A stretch of DNA of 25,000 bases from Owenia fusiformis (GCA_903813345.2 CAIIXF020000156.1:1-25000); one strand, 5' to 3'. Positions 8,818 to 18,503 are shown, counted from the stretch's first letter. Notes: generated from the sequence alone by a model not told the origin. Numbers and translations: made by a program.

Positions 8818-8899
8818 AGTTAGTTAGTTAGTTAGTAAAATATTTGTTAAAGTCTCACACTGTAGTTAACAATATACATACTAAAATATCATACAATAA

Positions 8900-9300
8900 T
8901 TAACAGTCCCGCCGGCTTCGGCGTATGAGAGACTCAAAAAAGCAATGTAAAAATATATCAAAAATATGCTCATATGTAAAAGTTTTAAATATCATATTCT
9001 CTTCTATTTTATGCATAGTTTTTGCCAATAGTCTTTGTAAAATAGAATTGTTCATAATTGAGTAGTATTTAGCTAGACTAGATAGAGTATTAAAGTCAAC
9101 GATTTCATCTTTGCAAAGTTTAATAAAATCCTTTCGTGCATCAGTATGAAGATCACAGTCGATGAGGATATTCATTTCATCTTCGACCCCTTGTTGACAC
9201 ATGTACAATATTTCATTAAAGGGGATACCTTGAAACCTGCCTGTTTCAACCTTCAGCGGTAACGTTCCTGAGCGTAAGCGTATGCACGGAAATTGTTACA
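8900..9300 (-). pseudogene. LINE-A C-terminal region
   Basis: Minus-strand translation gives CIRLRSGTLPLKVETGRF followed by QGIPFNEILYMCQQGVEDE and MNILIDC. This is the familiar tail of many LINE ORF2 proteins (RLRSG, VETGR, C-x-x-G-x-VEDE-x-x-x-L-x-x-C), here with some cysteines lost. A TAA stands just upstream of the block at about 9299. The last stretch to 8900 is open for 102 codons but has no other recognised motif. Confidence 0.75.
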
Positions 9301-9343
9301 TAGTGTTCTGGGTGTGAAGCATGGATTTTATGAAGCCGGTATA

Positions 9344-9973
9344 CTACTCGTAGCTTATTACCATTAACAGGGTTACGGTTATCGTTCTACAATGCAGTAT
9401 ACCATGACTAGTGTTCTTTTGCAACAAGAATTTCTTTGAATTGTTTCTGATCAATTGTATTTTTATGTTTCTTGTTTCAACATTAATAAGATGTTCCGCT
9501 TCATAAGACCGCAGCATATTCTGGGTAACTTCGTTTACCATAAGAGAATAGGTGGATTTTCTTCATCACTCTAGAATTGTCCATATTCTGTAGCCGACAC
9601 AATGTACGTGCTATTTCGACTTTTAGCGTCGCTGATATTGGAATCTAAGCCTTATCACCTTCCGTGGCTACATTAGGAGCATGCAGGTCTACTCGGAAAA
9701 ACGTCTTGCTTTATTGGTCCCGACGGTGGCTGGCATTGTTGCGGATTTGGTAATTGCCCAGATAGCCGCAGCATATGTGATCACTGGTATTACAAGCGAG
9801 TTATACACATGCGTGTAAACTTTGTAGCCAAAGCCACCCATGGCACGGGACTTTGTCATGATTGCACCTAGTGCTCTGGATCCTGACTGTGGTAAAATAG
9901 TTGCTGTTTTAGTCATGTCTAAATGTTCATTCAGTGTTAATCCAAGATATTTATAAGATTGTGCATAATCCAA
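9344..9973 (-). pseudogene. LINE-A region following the reverse transcriptase core
   Basis: The ORF at 9689-9973 reads YKYLGLTLNEHLDMTKTA, then RALGAIMTKSRAMGGFGYKV and YTHVYNSLVIPVITYAAAIW. This is the thumb-side region typical of LINE reverse transcriptases (YLG-x-x-L, Y-x-x-x-V-x-P-x-x-x-Y-x-x-x-I-W). The following 9344-9541 ORF is only weakly recognisable; frameshifts and stops separate the pieces. Confidence 0.75.
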
Positions 9974-10025
9974 ATTGACAGGTCCACAATGAAATTGGTA
10001 TTTAATCTTGGGGTTGATAATGGCC

Positions 10026-10321
10026 TATGATAAATGATTTTTGTCTTAAGTGCATTTACCGTCATGCGCCATTTGGTACACCAAGTGTGTAGGGTATCTA
10101 GCATTCGCTGCAGGTTTTCCTCTGTGTCCGAAATCAGCGCTATGTCATCTGAGCATATAACAATATACCAACATTGGTGTCTTCAATCTGTATCCCGTAT
10201 TCCAAGGCTGTTATCTCGCGTGCAAGATCGTTAATATAAAGAGCGAAAATCGAAGTGGACAACTTACAGCCCTGTTTTAAACCTGGGTGTCGACGCTAAA
10301 CCACTTTGTCAGCGTACCATT
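10026..10321 (-). pseudogene. LINE-A reverse transcriptase catalytic core, frameshifted
   Basis: Minus-strand translation gives GLKQGCKLSTSIFALYINDL, then (after a break) DDIALISDTEENLQRMLDTL and HTWCTKWRMTVNALKTKII. These are the RT motifs around the QG and DD signatures. Two extra bases within the tyrosine-alanine-Asp-Asp codons (near 10150-10156) disrupt the catalytic motif, and an earlier slip lies near 10275. The preceding RT part resumes at 14373 beyond LINE-B, where ...VRING joins LTKWFSV. Confidence 0.85.
10311..10321. repeat. Left target-site duplication of LINE-B
   Basis: AGCGTACCATT is repeated exactly at 14362-14372. It precedes the truncated 5' end of LINE-B and belongs to LINE-A sequence. 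Confidence 0.85.
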
Positions 10322-10737
10322 CAAACAAAATGTTCATTCTTAATAAATACCCCCATTATTGGAAGGTAGGCCACATTGTAGCAATTCACAAAAGTAAAGA
10401 CAAAACAGATGTAAAAAATTATAGACCTATAACTCTCCTAAGCTGTATATCTAAAGTTGCGGAACGCGTAATCTTCAAAAGACTTTTTGACCATCTCACT
10501 GTGAACAATTTATTTTATAACCTCCAAAGTGGCTTTTTGCCAGGTCACAGCACCCAGGTACAGCTTTTAAGTATAATTGATGTCATAACTAATGAAATTG
10601 AAAATGGGGCCAATGTAAGGAGGATTTATCTTGACATTTCGGCCGCCTTTGATTCAATGCCCCATGGGCTACTATTAAAAAAACTGAAAATGTATGGTTT
10701 TGGTCACAACATCATAGAAATCTTACCTATCAAATAG
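10322..10737 (+). pseudogene. LINE-B reverse transcriptase, first part
   Basis: The frame reads FILNKYPHYWKVGHIVAIHK, then NYRPITLLSCISKVAERVIF, LQSGFLPGHSTQVQLLSIID and RRIYLDISAAFDSMPHGLLL. These are RT motifs 0-3, with the first catalytic aspartate in LDISAAFD. The ten residues readable before 10322 belong to LINE-A sequence, not to this protein. The frame breaks near 10720, where SYLSNRQVKVVLDG continues in another frame. Confidence 0.88.
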
Positions 10738-11500
10738 ACAAGTAAAAGTTGTTTTGGATGGCCAAGAGTCTGAACTATCTGAGATGAACCATATAAACGC
10801 AGGAGTACCTCAAGGCTCCATATTAGGCCCCCTCCTGTTTCTAATCCATATCAATGATCTACCTGATAACTTAAATACCAAATGTTTTATATATGCAGAC
10901 GACGCGTCACTTTACCAGTCCCTCACAGCTGAAACAGCAGCTGCTAAGAATAATGAATTACAAGAGGATCTAAATAAAATTCTCTTATGGTCAAATACAT
11001 GGAAATTAAACTTCAAAGCTAGTAAAAGTAAAGATATGACTTTTTTTAATCCAAGAAAGCGCGAAATTTTGACCCCAGATCTTTCCCTTGGTAATGACAA
11101 GTTACCAAGAGTAAACAATCACAAGCACTTGGGCTTGATTTTGGGCAAAAATCTCACTTTTGACTATCACATTACTGAACTTGTAGCAAGAATAGATAAA
11201 CTCATAAATCCGTTAAAAGTCTTCAGTAAGAAAATAAGTGGAAAACACCTTGAAACAATTTTTAAGTCTTTTATTTTGCCACTCTTTGATTATTGTGACA
11301 TTCTTTACGGATGTGCAAATTTGACAAAACTACAACTTTTAGACCGCCTTTACTATAAAGCTGCACTTATTTGTTCAGGTACCATGCATGGAACATCAGC
11401 CACAAAAGTGTTGAATACTCTAAAGTGGCTCTCAAATAGACGTCAATATCATAGAGCTACCTTTATGTATAGAGCTCACAACAACTTCTTATGTTACTGA
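10724..11500 (+). pseudogene. LINE-B reverse transcriptase, catalytic and thumb part
   Basis: It continues with SYLSNRQVKVVLDG, then GVPQGSILGPLLFLIHINDL and CFIYADDASLY, the QG and YADD catalytic signatures, both intact. HLGLILGKNLTFDYHI and LPLFDYCDILYG mark the thumb-side region. The frame slips again near 11490, where the sequence HNN should run into a conserved LP-S. Confidence 0.9.
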
Positions 11501-11764
11501 GATATTTGAACCACTAAAAAGAAATCAAACACATGAACTAAGACACCAACTTGACTATATTTTACCAATTAAATCCAAATTTTATGAAAGATCTTGTATC
11601 TCAAAAATAATATCAGAATAGAATCTACTCTCATTTGATTTAAAGAACTCATCTAGCTTAAGTTTATTTAAATCAAGCCTTAAAAGAAATATTTTTAACG
11701 AAACTGTTATTAACTCATCAGAATTGTCCATCTCAACTGTCAAGAAACCAAGAAATGATATTTA
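11491..11764 (+). pseudogene. LINE-B C-terminal domain, out of frame
   Basis: SYVTEIFEPLKRNQTHELRH and LSLFKSSLKRNIFNETVINS are readable, with a stop between them at about 11620. This matches the S-x-x-x-FK-x-x-LK-x-x-L region of LINE ORF2 C-termini. Confidence 0.6.
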
Positions 11765-12111
11765 ACAGAGTACGATGTGATTTCATTTTCAAGGCTCACC
11801 TTTACTCGCACAACTTTACCAATAAGTCGTGACCATTTAAAAAGAGAATGAACCGTTTAGTCCCTTTCTGTAAACCCAAAAACGAAAAAGCAGCAGTGTA
11901 ATTCATATATTAGAACCGTCAATATTTTATTATCGTATATCATTTACAATATTTTTACACAGTATATTCATATTTCATCGAAACAGATAAAGTTTAAATC
12001 ATTTTATTAACACATATTCATAAGAATGTCTAGTAAAATTGCGTTTCTTTTTATCGTATAGAATTTTATATGTAGCTTTTAACTAGATTTACAAATACAC
12101 TATCATCAGAT

Positions 12112-12539
12112 AGAAATTTCTATACAAAAGATTCCGTTGGCTTTGCGTAGAACTTTCTATACGGATGACGCTGGAAATATTAATTTTGTTATTGATAATC
12201 ATTTGGTTAGCGGTATAGAAATTTCTATGTGAAGGCCAACGAAAAATTCTAATTCTGTTACTGGTAAAATATTTCTCCTGTATAGAAATTTCTATATGGA
12301 TATATTATATACGGTATGGAAATTTCTATGTGAAGGCCAACGAAAAATACTAATTCTGTTACTGGTAAAATATTTCTCCTTGTATAGAAATTTCTATATG
12401 GATAAAGGCAAAAATAAAAATCGAAACGCTTCATAGAAATTTCTATGTGGGTGCATATTTAAATTATGGTTGCTGGTATAGAAATTTCTATAAGGATAGA
12501 GTAGAAAAATAAAAATCGAAACACTGTATAGAAATTTAT
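12112..12539. repeat. Cluster of AGAAATTTCT palindromes
   Basis: Palindromic units, usually TATAGAAATTTCTATA or one mismatch from it, occur at 12112, 12149 (degenerate), 12217, 12284, 12318, 12386, 12435, 12480 and 12530 (degenerate). Three more at 13732, 13769 and 13818 (degenerate) lie in the opposite arm. Each perfect core, aGAAatTTCt, is a head-to-head pair of the heat-shock-element pentamer nGAAn. Subterminal transposase binding sites are the alternative explanation. Confidence 0.75.
12211..12402. repeat. Two direct copies of a 101-bp unit
   Basis: The stretch starting CGGTATAGAAATTTCTATG at 12211 recurs at 12312 with only a few differences, including the words GAAGGCCAACGAAAAAT and CTGTTACTGGTAAAATA. 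Each unit contains two of the palindromes. Confidence 0.85.
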
Positions 12540-13109
12540 ATGTGGCCCAGAAAAAATATTTCGCTAGATTGCCTGTATAGAAGGTCAAAAAATAAAAGTC
12601 GAATGTCTGTATAGAGATGTGTATTCGAAAACCTTTGGTACTCAAAAGTTAAGTTTGCCCGTGAAGAGATTGCTAGTATATAATAAAAATGATGAATTCG
12701 AAAAATTAAAATGGAATACATCATATATAGAATGTTTGTCATGCATCTTAAATTTTCGGCCTATTGTAATTATTTGGAGGTATAGCCAATGAAGTCAAAT
12801 TACATCACAACCAGAAAAATTACCGATTTCAGGTTTTTTTTATCGCTGAAGGTTACAAAAATTAATGATAAATTTGCAAATACATTCTATAACAACAACT
12901 TTCCACTATATAATCCACCCCAAGGTCATATAAGATTCAATTGAAATCGGCTTGAATTAGTATTTTTCAAAATTGTATGGGCATCGACAACAATTTGTCG
13001 ATTTTATGCATTGTATGGGCGCTTGGAGAATTTTACCTCGCACATAAAAGTTGCAGATGTCGAACCGTTTTTTCTCAATTAAACTAATCAGAGCCTAACC
13101 TGCCGGCGC

Positions 13110-13480
13110 CCGTATGGTCACCGTACGATTATCGTACGTACGGCTATCGGTAACATCGTACGATCATGTGTGATTTTGCACAATATTGCAAACGTAATTA
13201 TAAAATAAAACTTGACGCTTATATACAATTGGCCCGTCTTGTTCCTTACCCCGGGGCCACCATGGGAGCATATCTGGTCAAATATTCCCGATCCCCGAGC
13301 CCTTCCCCCGAATCTACTCTATGTATACATCAAAATGACTTGTCAAGAGGCTAAACTCATGAATGTTGAGAGATACAGATGCAGTACTTTGCTTCGATTT
13401 TCACTACGGCGCCCGGCCGATTGAGTATGTCGATAAAAATTGTATTCATTTTTTAAGAAACTACTCAATCGGCTGGGTGC
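13110..13480. repeat. CGTACG-rich patch and a 19-bp inverted repeat
   Basis: At 13110-13165 CGTACG/GTACG words recur (gtacgattatcgtacgtacg). At 13409-13427 GCGCCCGGCCGATTGAGTA faces a near-perfect inverted copy at 13462-13480. Both lie inside the inverted-repeat element. The short open frames here (13166-13424) resemble nothing I know. Confidence 0.6.
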
Positions 13481-13920
13481 TGGTGTAAAAGGGTAGGCGG
13501 TCCTATTAATTTATGGTCCTACTCATCCTTCTTCAAAGAACTTCATTTATGCTTAAATTCATACTTGTAAAATACCCTTGAAGCAAGGATGGGTCCTACT
13601 CTCCATTGATTAATATGATGACCTCTTTCCCTTATTATCTTATACACAATCAGGGCCAGTAAGGGCCTTTAAAAAGGGGGACCATAATCCCTAGGGACTA
13701 TAATTCCTTTCACACCGGGACGAACTTCCTTAGAAATTTCTATACGAAAAGTCAACGGAGTCTTGTATAGAAATTTCTATCTGAGGATGTATTTGAAAAT
13801 CTAGTTAGAAGTTACATAGAAAATTCTATACGATGAAATGAAACACAATTTGTTTTTACGTTTTTGGGTTTACAAAAAGGGACTAAACGGTTCATTCTCT
13901 TTTTAAATTGTCACGACTTC

Positions 13921-14184
13921 AGTGTAAATTCCCCCATCTGCTCATGTGGTATTAACAGTGAAACAACCAGCCATGTGATTTTTCGATGTAACTTGAGATT
14001 AACATTCTGGACTGAATTAGAAAACCAACTTAAAAATATGAATATACAATACTCCCGTAAATATAAGACACAACGTGATAAACTTTCTCTGATCCTCAAT
14101 GGTGATAAAACATTAAGTAGAGCTGAGAATCTGATTGTTTTAAAGTGCAGTGCCATTTTCTTCGAGCGATGTGTAAATGTCTGA
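13921..14184 (+). pseudogene. LINE-B C-terminal cysteine-histidine motif
   Basis: The frame resumes with SVNSPICSCGINSETTSHVI, FRCNLRLTFWTELENQLKNM and ends ...FFERCVNV at a TGA. The pattern C-x-C-G...H...C is the terminal metal-binding-like motif of many LINE ORF2 proteins. The residues readable before 13921 come from the inserted element's arm. Confidence 0.8.
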
Positions 14185-14361
14185 AATCCTCCACAAAACA
14201 ACTTTTATCTTATCGTATCTCATTTATTTTAATCAATAGTATTGATTGAATACATTGTATATTGTAATTGTAGAACGTGGCTAATAATGCTAAAAGCACA
14301 GCCACTAACACTGTATTATTGTATTGTATTCTTTGTACAAATGAATAATTTAATAAAAAAA

Positions 14362-14372
14362 AGCGTACCATT
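14362..14372. repeat. Right target-site duplication of LINE-B
   Basis: Exact second copy of AGCGTACCATT directly after the A-rich tail; LINE-A resumes here. Confidence 0.85.
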
Positions 14373-15651
14373 AATTATCCTCACTGCATATTGGACATCA
14401 ACATAAAGGGACTGTATAGCATGCAGTATGCTATGCTTCCTTTAACGCCTGATATCATGAGTTTGTAATACATGCATTTGACGGTTGATAGTATCGAAGC
14501 CACGGCGCCCGTCGACGTACGCAACAAACGTTGATTGTCGAGTATTCTTGCGCCTCCTTATGGTTGACGTCAGGGAGTAGATGTGATCAATACAGTTGCG
14601 GTCAGTTCTAAATCCGTTTTGAAGATCAGACAGTTTACCGTTCGCTTCAAGCCACCTTAACAGTCTCGTGTTGAGGATGGTGCAATATATTTTGCATGGT
14701 ACCGAAATTAGGCAGATACCTACATCTGTAATTCATAGGGATTTACTGGTCACCAGCTTTGTGGATTGATAATTCCTTTATTCCATGAACTTGGAACTCG
14801 ACCAAGATTGAAGCATGTGGTGATTATTTTATAGAGTAAATCAATGCATGTTCGGTTTTTTAGTGTCTCAGCTGGTATCCCGTCAAAACCTGCCACTTTC
14901 CGTACTTTTGCAGCGTATACGGCTTTTGCTACCTCTCCATGCGTTATATCCCGGTTAAGTTCTGGGTTAAGGTCATTTGGCTCATCAGAGTTGTTAGATT
15001 CCATAAATGTTGTAATGTTATCAAGATGGTTTTGATCAAAATTCAGGTCATTGTTATCATTATACATTTTTTCAAAATCGTTTTTCCATGTATTAAACAC
15101 TATTTTCTTGTCGTTTGTTGTATTTCCGTCTGGCATTTGAACTTCCATAGGTATTTTTGTAGTTCGATCATTGGACATTCCAATTTTCCAAATATCTTCC
15201 CAAAACGATCGTTGGTCATATTTGTTGCTAAAAAGTTCCAGTAAATGTTCTTGCTCTCGTAATTGATATCGTCTTTTATGCTTTCGTAACATTTTGTCGA
15301 ACAGTTTACGTTCTTGGTTGTACTCGGTTTTCAGTTGTCGTGCGAATCGTGTTCCACGTTGTTTACATTTAAGCCATAACTTTTCTTTTTGTGATACAAT
15401 GTTCCATTTTCTTGAAGTTCATTGCACCAGTATGGTTTTGCCATGTGTTTCGTTCTTTTACTCTGGTTTGTTTTTATCTTTGGGAGCTTATTGTCCATTT
15501 CAGATTTGACGAGCATTTCAAATTCAATTCAATATACACAGAATCTAAAGTTTCAGAATCTTTGAGTTTTTGTTCAATGGTAATAGCCTCGTTCAACCTG
15601 GGCAGTATTTGTTCATTATCTATAAACGATTCGTCTATTTTACGTAGATTG
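14373..15651 (-). pseudogene. LINE-A linker and reverse transcriptase N-terminal half
   Basis: From 15651 downward the minus strand reads NLRKIDESFIDNEQILPRLN, then HMAKPYWCNELQENG (the KP-W/Y-W-EL linker motif). The 14750-15292 frame gives VAKAVYAAKVRKVAGFDGIP, CFNLGRVPSSWNKGIINP, and in another frame LRWLEANGKLSDLQNGFRTD with TFVAYVDGRRGFDTI. These are RT motifs 0-3 of an APE-type LINE; the usual K-A-F-D reads RRGFD. Several frameshifts separate the blocks. Confidence 0.85.
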
Positions 15652-15653
15652 TA

Positions 15654-16716
15654 CGAGGGTTGTCCCATAAGTCTTGAAATTTTTATTCTAATTCAAAAAG
15701 ATTTTAATGAATTTGGCTGAAAATTAGTATGTATCAAGATCAATCAATTATCTTCAACATGTGATAGTTTCATAACAAAATTATGAGCTCGAGTAACTAT
15801 TATGGTTGCTATGGTAACCGGGGGAGTCGGGGGATGGGGCAGTAATGAAATATAGTAAAAATGTAAAATGGACCCATGGTAGTATTAAGGATTTTAAAGG
15901 ATTGGTATGCATCTTAAATTGTGAATCACCTGTCAAGATTGACAAAAACACTGTATTATTGGTAAAATCTTATGAAATACCTCTGTGATGTCATAATAAA
16001 CTGGCACAATTGCTCAGTTTTGGTACAGAGCCACAGCATTTTGAAAATCAAAATGGCAGGGATTTTGTCACCCGATGTTAAATCTTTGCGTGCAGTTGTG
16101 CAATAACACGCCTCTTTATGGCATACAGCTACACAAACAAGAACAGCCATGGAAAAAGTATATAGACAGTAAACTCCGAGTGCACCTACAATATGGAGGT
16201 GGCAGAAGAAGTTAAAAACTGGAGATACCAGCCTGGAGGATGATGCTAGAGGAGGAAGATCAAAATCCAGTGGCGATCTCATACCACATATTGCAGAGTA
16301 TAAGGGCTGAAAGGAGAACTACTCAGTGTAGGAAGATTGCCATAGACTTTGATATAAGTAAGAGTACTGCTCACAGAGTGATGAAGAAAGACCTTGGGAT
16401 GTCAAAGGTAGCCCCTAGATTCATTCCACATATTATGATAGAGGAGCAGAAAAGGCAACGTGTTGAGCTGAGCCAGGGGTTCCCAAATCCTTAATTTTTA
16501 CGTCATATTTGTATTTTTATCCTGTTTTCTGCCCCGGGTACCCCGGACATTCCATTTTAAATCATCTGTAACATTGCCGAATGATCTTATTATGCTGTGA
16601 AACTTACAGAGATAGTAGAAATATATCTCAATTACAAAATGTGAAATTTTTATTATTGTATCTCAAATATTCTATGAATTAGAATAAAAATTTCAAGACT
16701 TATGGGATAACCCTCG
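15654..16716 (+). mobile_element. Mariner/Tc1-type element remnant in LINE-A
   Basis: Inverted ends of 42 bp with a single mismatch: CGAGGGTTGTCCCATAAGTC at 15654 and its inverse ending at 16716. Each is flanked by TA (15652-15653 and 16717-16718), the target of this superfamily. Excising it joins the LINE-A protein smoothly (SSRLDQSY to NLRKIDESF). Inside, the plus strand carries a decayed transposase N-terminus. At 1063 bp with under 100 transposase codons it is non-autonomous. Confidence 0.9.
16207..16494 (+). pseudogene. Mariner-type transposase N-terminal fragment
   Basis: One frame reads KTGDTSLEDDARGGRSKSSG and then meets a TGA. A second frame continues AERRTTQCRKIAIDFDISKS, TAHRVMKKDLGMSKVAPRFI and PHIMIEEQKRQRVELSQ. 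This is the second helix-turn-helix and the LGM-x-K-V-x-x-R-x-x-P linker of mariner transposases, ending before the catalytic DDD/E domain. Confidence 0.85.
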
Positions 16717-16718
16717 TA

Positions 16719-17650
16719 TATGATTGATCCAGGCGTGATGAGTTGATTCGGTGTGACATTAGGGGAGGGGGCTGAGATGGCTTCATTACGTTGTAGCGGC
16801 ACTCGAGTATAGAGTGATCGGGCTTTACGTTTGGTGGGTACGTTGCTAATACTGGGTGTTCATCGAGAATATGAGCCATCGTACGTACACTGAAGTCACT
16901 CCATAAGCAAAGCTGCTTATGTGGGACAATTACGTAATCCACGACCGCTTTCCCTTTGTGTGAGATTGAAGTAAATTCACTGGGTCCAAATCGTCCGTTC
17001 AGCATACAAAGGTTAGCAGTAGTCAGAAAATCGCAAAGCTGGTCACCGTAGCTGTTTTCTGTAAAATCAGTGACAAGACGTGTTCTGATGTTATCTACAC
17101 CTTCAATATAATCCATTGTGTCGCCACAGTGGGAGTTCAAGTCTCCACATATACAAATGGTGTCGTTGTTTTGATGTGTGTACAGCTGTTGTAATAATGT
17201 GTTGTAAAAATCCACAGCGTCGCTTGATCGTGCCGAATCCTTTGGGGAAGATATGCTGTACATAATTATAAACAAATAGGAGTTTGATCACTACAGTGGG
17301 TTTTGGGGTTTAATTTTATCCACAATATATCTTCAATATTTTCATCGATGATTTCATAGGTGAAGTGATCCAAAACACGGGACTTGCGTAATAAAATGCC
17401 AACACCACCGGATCCTCGTCTGGCATTGGGGCGGGGGTTTGATCGGTTATTTCCTATCCATTCATATTTATCCATATTATTATATGCAATATTTAACACA
17501 TCATAATATCGTAAAAACGATTCATTTATGCACATTATATTACAATTAAGATTGGCACTATATAAAACATATTTCCTAAAACTTAAATTATCATTATCAT
17601 GGCTTGACCATCCATTTGTATTCCATGTCGCTATACTGAGACTCTCAGGG
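16719..17650 (-). pseudogene. LINE-A apurinic-type endonuclease, frameshifted
   Basis: The first half (down to 17275) reads LSIATWNTNGWSS, MCINESFLRYYDV, YEWIGNNRS and RRGSGGVGILLR. The second half, in another frame, reads TICICGDLNSHCGDTMDYI, HKGKAVVDYVIVPHK and KPDHSIL. These are the N, E, GDLN, DYV and DH signatures of the exonuclease/endonuclease/phosphatase fold used to nick the target. All are present, but a one-base slip near 17270 separates the halves. Confidence 0.87.
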
Positions 17651-17674
17651 GGACGAAGCTGGCTAGCTGTTTCC

Positions 17675-18120
17675 CTATTGGGAAATATTAGGCATTGAGT
17701 GGGTAATTGTAGTTGCCCCATTCGCACTAGTAGTTGGGTTATTACTAGTTGGTGTATTTGTTTGCACTGGGGGTGTGATAACTGGCGCTGGTGGGTCCTG
17801 TGTTTGTGAAGCAGATTGAATGGGCTGAGTAGGGCGGGTAGTATTTCTGACCTGCTGGCCTGCAAGGTGACGTTGTTCCTGATGATGTGCTCGATTAGTA
17901 CGAGGAACTTGTTTAATGGTCACAGGTGCTAGTTGGGCGTCTCTGATTACCTTTGGAATCTGAGTTGGCGCAGCAGGCGTTACTGGTTGACGATTTGCTG
18001 GTTGCCGAGCACGGATATGACCATTGTGTACATAAAGGTTATCATTAAGGGATGGGGTGGCTTTAAGTATGGCTCTGAGATTTGATTCTTCCCTTAATTG
18101 TGATTTAGTTTTTTCTGGAA
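17675..18120 (-). pseudogene. LINE-A upstream ORF tail, Pro/Thr/Gln-rich
   Basis: An open minus-strand frame without an internal stop reads KATPSLNDNLYVHNGHIRAR, then proline- and threonine-rich sequence (TPAAPTQIPK, TQDPPAPVITPPVQTNTPTS), and stops at 17675-17677 just before the endonuclease. It may be the end of ORF1 or an N-terminal extension of ORF2. It is truncated at about 18120 by the LINE's 5' end. Confidence 0.6.
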
Positions 18121-18417
18121 TTTATATACTAGACTACTACTCAACTACTACTACAACTACTCTTTACAGTGACATGGCTTTTTGCAATGCAGGACACCTG
18201 AAATTATTTGTAAAGCTAGGAAATGGGCCAAAATTGAATTTCACGAGACAAAAATGGCGACCATTTTGAAACAAAATTAACTTAAACGGGAATCCTATCG
18301 ATAGAGGTTTTAAAACGCGCCACTATTGTTGACGGACGGACGCACGCACGCACGCACGCACAGAGGGACGGACAGACAGACGGACACGTGAGTGATTGCA
18401 AAAGCTCACCATGTGAG
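18121..18417. repeat. Right part of the outer inserted element with microsatellite
   Basis: Contains a (CTA/ACT)n stretch near 18130-18165, GACGGACG/(GCAC)n/GACAGACAG microsatellite at 18331-18390, and the terminal motif gattgcaaaagctcaccatg up to 18417. The gacagac and GCTCACATGGTG features mirror the left part at 8571-8817. Confidence 0.6.
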
Positions 18418-18503
18418 CTAAAAAGCCTAATAATTCAGACAACTCAAATGAGTTTGGACAACATTCTTAAACTCTATTATTTGCTGGTTCTTGAAGCTAA
18501 GAG

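Larger units (their letters stand above)
11824..13920. mobile_element. Inverted-repeat element inside LINE-B, rich in palindromes
   Basis: AAGTCGTGAC at about 11826 and GTCACGACTT at about 13920 start long inverted arms. The arms share GACTAAACGGTTCATTCTC in opposite orientations. After a gap they continue with matching CTAACTAG/CTAGTTAG- and GATAGAAATTTCTATAC-type sequence at 12080-12160 and 13720-13815. On either side the LINE-B protein rejoins (AHLYSHNFT, then SVNSPICSCG). A CA at each edge is the only visible duplication. No transposase ORF was found in 2.1 kb, so it is non-autonomous. It belongs to no family I can name. Confidence 0.7.
10322..14361 (+). mobile_element. LINE-B: 5'-truncated plus-strand LINE inserted in LINE-A
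   Basis: The element starts abruptly inside its reverse transcriptase domain at 10322 and ends with an A-rich tail (taataaaaaaaa, 14351-14362). It is bracketed by AGCGTACCATT, the signature of target-primed reverse transcription. Domains in order are RT fingers and palm (10322-11500), a C-terminal domain (11491-11764) and a Cys-x-Cys...His...Cys tail (13921-14184). The motifs NYRPITLLS, QSGFLPG, AFDSMPH and YADDASLY suggest a Jockey/CR1-type LINE (inference). Frameshifts near 10720 and 11490 and stops kill it. A 2.1-kb inverted-repeat element splits its C-terminal coding region. Confidence 0.9.
8818..18120 (-). mobile_element. LINE-A: degraded APE-type non-LTR retrotransposon
   Basis: On the minus strand the order is a Pro/Thr-rich ORF tail (17675-18120), AP-type endonuclease (16719-17650), linker (15331-15651), reverse transcriptase (14373-15292, then 10026-10321) and a C-terminal region (8900-9973). 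Removing LINE-B and the mariner element rejoins continuous protein similarity at both junctions. Reading frames are broken repeatedly, including between endonuclease halves near 17275 and inside the YADD catalytic motif near 10152, so it cannot be active. The 3' end is not poly(A) but a short run of a TAAC/ACTA unit (8818-8836 read on the minus strand), a mode of ending known from several LINE clades. The 5' end near 18120 is truncated. Confidence 0.85.
8571..18417. mobile_element. 9.85-kb composite insertion in intron 1 of PAO gene P1
   Basis: Boundaries come from comparing P1 intron 1 with the short intron 1 of its sister P3. The word CTAAAAA occurs at 8564-8570 and again at 18418-18424 and may be the target duplication, though it is A-rich. 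The ends are inverted: GCTCACATGGTG at 8589-8600 and CACCATGTGAGC at 18407-18418. The left tip is a small hairpin, TAGTACC-TTG-GGTACTA (8571-8587). The right end has GACGG/GCAC microsatellite and gattgcaaaagctcaccatg, a style I associate with repeats of marine molluscs. The outer element was split by LINE-A, which in turn holds LINE-B and a mariner element. The P1 transcript must splice across all of this. Confidence 0.75.

Noticed and set aside
11824-13920. CRISPR array
   Set aside because: The repeated 16-bp palindromes are unevenly spaced, differ in sequence and lie in an animal mobile element with inverted arms; there are no regular spacers and no cas genes.
16240-16494. A host helix-turn-helix gene
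   Set aside because: The frame lies inside a mariner-type element with 42-bp TIRs and is a truncated transposase start, not a host regulator.
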